This document shows, piece by piece, positions 33,303 to 36,253 of a DNA stretch of 36,253 nt. A model generated the notes under the pieces. That model worked only from the letters and a program-made list of their open reading frames with translations. It did not search any database and was not told where the DNA came from. How positions within the stretch are numbered: position 1 is the first letter of the stretch; the number at the start of each line of letters is the position of its first letter. The stretch comes from Acidovorax sp. Leaf191. GTDB taxonomy: Bacteria; Pseudomonadota; Gammaproteobacteria; Burkholderiales; Burkholderiaceae_C. The stretch is taken from positions 44,715 to 80,967 of the forward strand of contig NZ_LMPT01000009.1 in assembly GCF_001424425.1 (NCBI RefSeq), read 5' to 3'. Both the position numbers and the translations under genes were made by a program.

Positions 33303-34604
33303 TTATGGCTTGGAGGCCGCGGCCGATGCTGCCGGTGCGGCTGGCGCAGACGCAGACGCAGCGGCGGCGGAGGCCCCCGGCTGCGCTGGCGCGGCGCCCG
33401 GCGCTTGCCACGGCACAGGCTTCACAGGCGTTCCCGGCGGCAGCATCTGCAGCTTCTGGAAGCCGTCCACCATGACCTTCTCGCCAGCCTTCAGGCCGTC
33501 GAGCACCACCCAGCGGTTGTTCTGCGCGGCGCTGATCTTGATGGTGCGCTGCGAGATCTTGCCGTCATCGGACACGACGCTGATCGTGTCGCCTTGCTGC
33601 GTGCGCGTGACCGCCTGCTGGGGCAGCGTGATGGCGTTGCTGGCCTGGGCCTGCTCGATGCGCACGCGCAGGTACAGGCCGGGCAGCAGTTCGCCCTTGG
33701 GGTTAGGCACTTCGGCGCGCAGCGTGACCTGGCCCGTGGTGGCGTCCACCGACAGGTCGGTGAACAGCAGCTTGCCGGGCTGGGCGTATTCGGTGCCGTC
33801 ACTGAGCACCAGCTTGACGCTGGCGGCCTCGCCGCCAGCGCGCTTTAGCTGCCCGTTCTCCATGGCGCGGCGTAGCTGGAAAACATCGCTGGCCGACTGC
33901 GTGAAGTTCACATAGACCGGGTCGATCTGCTGCACCACCGCCAGCGCCGTCGCCTCGCCCTGGCCCACCAGCGCGCCCTCCGTCACCAGCGCCCGGCCAA
34001 TGCGGCCGGAGATGGGGGACGTGACGCTGGCGTAGCCCAGGTTGATTTCCGCCGTGCGCACGGCGGCCTTGCCAACGGCCACATCGGCTTGCGCCTGCTT
34101 CTCGGCCGCTTCGGCATTGACGAAATCCTGCTTGCTGATGGCATTGGCGCTGACCAGGGGGCGATAGCGGTCCACCTGGGCACTGGCCTGCGCCAGATTC
34201 GCCTGCGCCTTGGCCAGGCTGGCGCGCGAGCTTTCAGCGGCTGCAGCGTAGGGGGCGGGGTCGATGCGGAACAGCGCCTGGCCCGCCTTCACGTCGCTGC
34301 CTTCCTTGAACAGGCGCTGCTGCAGGATGCCTGCGGCGCGTGCGCGTACCTGGGCGGTGCGCGATGCCTCCACGCGGCCTGGCAATTCGGTGACCAGCCC
34401 CACATCTCCGGGTGTGGCAGTGACCACGCCCACTTCGGGCGCAGGCATCTGGGGCGGTGCGCCGCCCGCGGCCTTGCCGTCGGTTTTTCCGCAGGCGGCA
34501 AGGAGCAGGGCCACCGCGCTCACAGCCACGAAAGTGCGCGTCGTGCGGTAGGAAAGCGCCTGGGGGAGGGCGCGGCTGACGGATGGGTCACGCAGTGTGC
34601 GCAT
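33303..34604 (-). CDS. RND efflux periplasmic adaptor lipoprotein (AcrA/MexA/TtgA type)
   Basis: A 433-residue membrane fusion protein. The signal peptide ends in lipobox LLLAAC. Then come the first lipoyl half (EVGVVTATPGDVGL, VRARAAGILQQRLF), a helical hairpin (SLAKAQANLAQASAQVDRY onward), the second lipoyl half with SPISGRIGRALVTEG, and the beta-barrel and membrane-proximal domains. The last 35 residues are Ala/Pro/Ser low complexity. ATG 34604 follows AGAAGGA by 7 nt; a start further upstream would read through the operator and is rejected. First gene of the pump operon, divergent from the TetR gene. Confidence 0.95.
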   Translation of the reverse strand: MRTLRDPSVSRALPQALSYRTTRTFVAVSAVALLLAACGKTDGKAAGGAPPQMPAPEVGVVTATPGDVGLVTELPGRVEASRTAQVRARAAGILQQRLFKEGSDVKAGQALFRIDPAPYAAAAESSRASLAKAQANLAQASAQVDRYRPLVSANAISKQDFVNAEAAEKQAQADVAVGKAAVRTAEINLGYASVTSPISGRIGRALVTEGALVGQGEATALAVVQQIDPVYVNFTQSASDVFQLRRAMENGQLKRAGGEAASVKLVLSDGTEYAQPGKLLFTDLSVDATTGQVTLRAEVPNPKGELLPGLYLRVRIEQAQASNAITLPQQAVTRTQQGDTISVVSDDGKISQRTIKISAAQNNRWVVLDGLKAGEKVMVDGFQKLQMLPPGTPVKPVPWQAPGAAPAQPGASAAAASASAPAAPAASAAASKP

Positions 34605-34700
34605 GAGAGTCCTTCTGATGTGCGTCAAGGAAATGGGGTTGTAGGGGATGGAGCGTCGGCCACGGGCCTTCCCCGGAGAACCCGACAAAACTAGTCCGCG

Positions 34701-34728
34701 ATTATACATACAACCATGAATGTATAAT
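34701..34728. promoter_or_regulatory. TetR-family operator and divergent promoters
   Basis: ATTATACAT (34701-34709) and ATGTATAAT (34720-34728) form a perfect 9-bp inverted repeat with a 10-nt spacer ACAACCATGA. It resembles the TtgR operator of Pseudomonas putida as I recall it, which shares the ACAACCATGAATGTA part. Each arm contains TATAAT, one per strand, so the -10 elements of both divergent promoters probably lie within the operator and repressor binding would block both. Confidence 0.8.
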
Positions 34729-34794
34729 TGGCGATGTGTATGCCCTTGCGTTCTTGCGGGGGCATTGGGACCGGAGCAGAGGAGACAAGCCACC

Positions 34795-35451
34795 ATGGCA
34801 CGCCGAACCAAAGAAGATGCCATCGCTACCCGCAACAGCCTCATCGATGCCGCCGAGCAGGTCTTTGGCGACAAGGGGGTGTCGCGGGCGTCGCTCAGCG
34901 ACATCGCCCAGGCCGCAGGCGCCACGCGCGGGGCCATCTACTGGCACTTCAAGGACAAGGTCGACCTGTTCAACGCCATGATGGACCGCGTGACCCTGCC
35001 CCTGGAGCAGGGCTATGGCGAGTTCGAAAGCAGCACGTGCCCTGAGCCGGTGCAGCGCCTGCGCGCCGTGATGGCCATGGTGCTGCGTGGCGTGGCCTTC
35101 GATGAGCGCACGCGCAGGGTCTTTGAGGTGGCGCTCTACAAGGTGGAGTACGTGAGCGAGATGGTGGGTGTGCGCGAGCGCCACATCGCGGCGTCCGAAG
35201 GGTTCACGCGGCAGCTGGCGCGTGACTTCGAGCTGGCAGCCCAGATGCAGGGTGTCGCATTGCCGATGACACCGATGGAGGCCGCGGTGGGCCTGCACGC
35301 CCTGTTCGACGGGCTGATACGCAACTGGATCCTCAGCCAGGGCGGCTTTGATCTGGTGGGGGTGGGCCGTGTCAGTACGGACGCCTTCCTGGTGGGGCTC
35401 GGGTTGTCGTTGCCGCAGGGGCGCTGCGATGCGCAGGATGCGTCTGCTTGA
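34795..35451 (+). CDS. TetR/AcrR-family repressor of the efflux operon (TtgR/AcrR type)
   Basis: A 218-residue regulator. The N-terminal HTH is clear: AATRNSLIDAAEQVFGDKGV-type helix 1, SRASLSDIAQAAGATRGAIYWHF (recognition helix near residues 35-48) and KDKVDLFNAMMDR. The C-terminal domain (about 65-205) has the AcrR-type ligand pocket pattern (RRVFEVALYKVEYVSEM and GLIRNWI). ATG 34795 lies 9 nt after AGAGGAGA. It is divergent from the pump genes over an intergenic operator, so autoregulation and ligand-relieved repression are expected. Confidence 0.94.
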   Translation: MARRTKEDAIATRNSLIDAAEQVFGDKGVSRASLSDIAQAAGATRGAIYWHFKDKVDLFNAMMDRVTLPLEQGYGEFESSTCPEPVQRLRAVMAMVLRGVAFDERTRRVFEVALYKVEYVSEMVGVRERHIAASEGFTRQLARDFELAAQMQGVALPMTPMEAAVGLHALFDGLIRNWILSQGGFDLVGVGRVSTDAFLVGLGLSLPQGRCDAQDASA

Positions 35452-35496
35452 GCGTGGCACTCGCCGCTTGCGCGGTGCCGGGGTTGGCAGATCTTG

Positions 35497-35525
35497 TTGG
35501 GGATCATGGCGCTGCATGCGATAAT
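35497..35525 (+). promoter_or_regulatory. sigma70-type promoter for tRNA-Arg
   Basis: TTGGGG (35497-35502), 17-nt spacer, GATAAT (35520-35525), about 24 nt before the tRNA. The -10 is good and the -35 partial. Confidence 0.55.
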
Positions 35526-35549
35526 CTCGGGCTGTATTGATGCAGTCAC

Positions 35550-35625
35550 GCGGCTGTAGCTCAGTGGATAGAGTATTGGCCTCCGAAGCCAAGGGTCGTG
35601 GGTTCGATCCCCGCCAGCCGCGCCA
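35550..35625 (+). tRNA. tRNA-Arg (anticodon CCG)
   Basis: A 76-nt tRNA with 7-bp acceptor stem GCGGCTG/CAGCCGC, D-arm with AGCTCAGTGGAT, anticodon stem TTGGC/GCCAA with loop CTCCGAA (anticodon 35583-35585), T-arm GGTTCGATCC and encoded CCA. It reads CGG codons, in keeping with a GC-rich genome. Confidence 0.97.
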
Positions 35626-35658
35626 GATGCCTGGGTCCAACGACCGGGGGTTCGAAAG

Positions 35659-35681
35659 TTGTGCGGCTTCGCACAATTTTT
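35659..35681 (+). terminator. rho-independent terminator after tRNA-Arg
   Basis: TTGTGCG (35659-35665) and CGCACAA (35670-35676) form a perfect 7-bp stem with a GCTT loop, followed by TTTTT (35677-35681). It separates tRNA-Arg from the tRNA-Tyr/Gly/Thr-tuf unit. Confidence 0.85.
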
Positions 35682-35700
35682 CAGGCGGGCTAAAAATCAG

Positions 35701-35709
35701 TGCTATAAT
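35701..35709 (+). promoter_or_regulatory. extended -10 promoter for the tRNA-Tyr/Gly/Thr-tuf unit
   Basis: TGCTATAAT is an extended -10 (TATAAT at 35704-35709), 13 nt before tRNA-Tyr. A weak -35 (TTCAGG, 35680-35685) overlaps the terminator T-run. Strong expression is expected for this unit. Confidence 0.6.
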
Positions 35710-35721
35710 TCGAAATTCTCC

Positions 35722-35807
35722 GGAGGGGTGCCCGAGTGGCTAAAGGGGGCAGACTGTAAATCTGTTGGCTTACGCCTACACTGGTTCGAATCCAGTCCCC
35801 TCCACCA
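35722..35807 (+). tRNA. tRNA-Tyr (anticodon GTA)
   Basis: An 86-nt type II tRNA with acceptor GGAGGGG/CCCCTCC, anticodon loop CTGTAAA, a long variable arm (around TTGGCTTACGCC), T-arm GGTTCGAATCC and encoded CCA. Confidence 0.97.
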
Positions 35808-35874
35808 GTTAGTCAGTGTTGAGAGTGTCAGCCGTTCTGTTTGTGCAGGGCGGTCGCAAAGGTTGTCAGCCGAT

Positions 35875-35948
35875 GCGGGAGTAGTTCAATGGTAGAACCC
35901 TAGCCTTCCAAGCTAATGACGCGGGTTCGATTCCCGTCTCCCGCTCCA
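35875..35948 (+). tRNA. tRNA-Gly (anticodon TCC)
   Basis: A 74-nt tRNA with acceptor GCGGGAG/CTCCCGC, anticodon loop CTTCCAA, T-arm GGTTCGATTCC and encoded CCA. Its order after tRNA-Tyr and before tRNA-Thr matches the tyrU-glyT-thrT-tufB group of E. coli. Confidence 0.97.
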
Positions 35949-36008
35949 TTGCTTGGCTGTGCTGGTTGATGAGTTAGAGATTTTGATGTCGTGCAAGCGG
36001 CATCAAGC

Positions 36009-36083
<75 letters not shown>

Positions 36084-36136
36084 CTTTCAGGTGCGTCCGA
36101 TTCTGGTTGCGCCGAGATCCTGTTGTGTTGATATAG

Positions 36137-36253
<117 letters not shown>

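Noticed and set aside
31373..33475. A 700-codon plus-strand frame opposite the RND pump gene.
   Set aside because: It is a shadow of the AcrB-type gene, His/Gln/Arg rich and lacking motifs.

Overview
The window comes from a GC-rich betaproteobacterium, most likely a Comamonadaceae member close to Acidovorax. This rests on base composition, the tRNA-Tyr/Gly/Thr-tuf order, and a dispersed element (core ATAGCTGCTAGCGC) that I recall from Acidovorax-type genomes. The assignment is from sequence character only, not a database search.

Positions 1-9000 hold part of a Ysc/Bsc-type type III secretion system (T3SS). On the minus strand are a small LcrG-like protein and two tandem tip/filament-like paralogues; the upstream one has an apparent frameshift and the other runs off the left edge. 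Divergently, sctW(YopN-TyeA)-sycN-like-sctX-sctY-sctV reproduces the gene order of the Yersinia virA operon. Then come a STAS anti-anti-sigma protein (minus) and sctD-sctE-like-sctF (plus). The ATPase, secretin, translocators and export gate subunits are not in the window.

Positions 9000-23200 are accessory and regulatory. A CesT-like chaperone, an unknown 198-aa protein and a 704-aa predicted effector with a PI4K-II-like kinase core lie together on the minus strand. Next are an ABC_sub_bind periplasmic protein, an 896-aa double-sensor/MFS fusion, a GNAT protein, a SpoIIE/PP2C phosphatase with a periplasmic sensor, a split paralogue of the sensor/MFS fusion, an RsbW-type anti-sigma kinase and another CesT-like chaperone. 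Phosphatase, kinase and STAS protein together form a partner-switching module like BtrU/BtrW/BtrV of the Bordetella T3SS. The sigma factor they would control is not here. Four perfect copies of GGAAC-N15-GTTAC stand in front of T3SS genes only and are the best candidates for its promoters.

Positions 23200-28600 are ordinary chromosomal genes: a LemA/TPM operon, an NTF2-like protein, a YheT-type hydrolase, a conserved unknown and a membrane-anchored cytochrome c. Positions 28700-35450 hold an AcrAB-TolC/TtgABC-type efflux operon with a divergent TetR regulator and a clear palindromic operator. Positions 35500-36253 hold tRNA-Arg(CCG), tRNA-Tyr, tRNA-Gly, tRNA-Thr and the start of tuf (EF-Tu).
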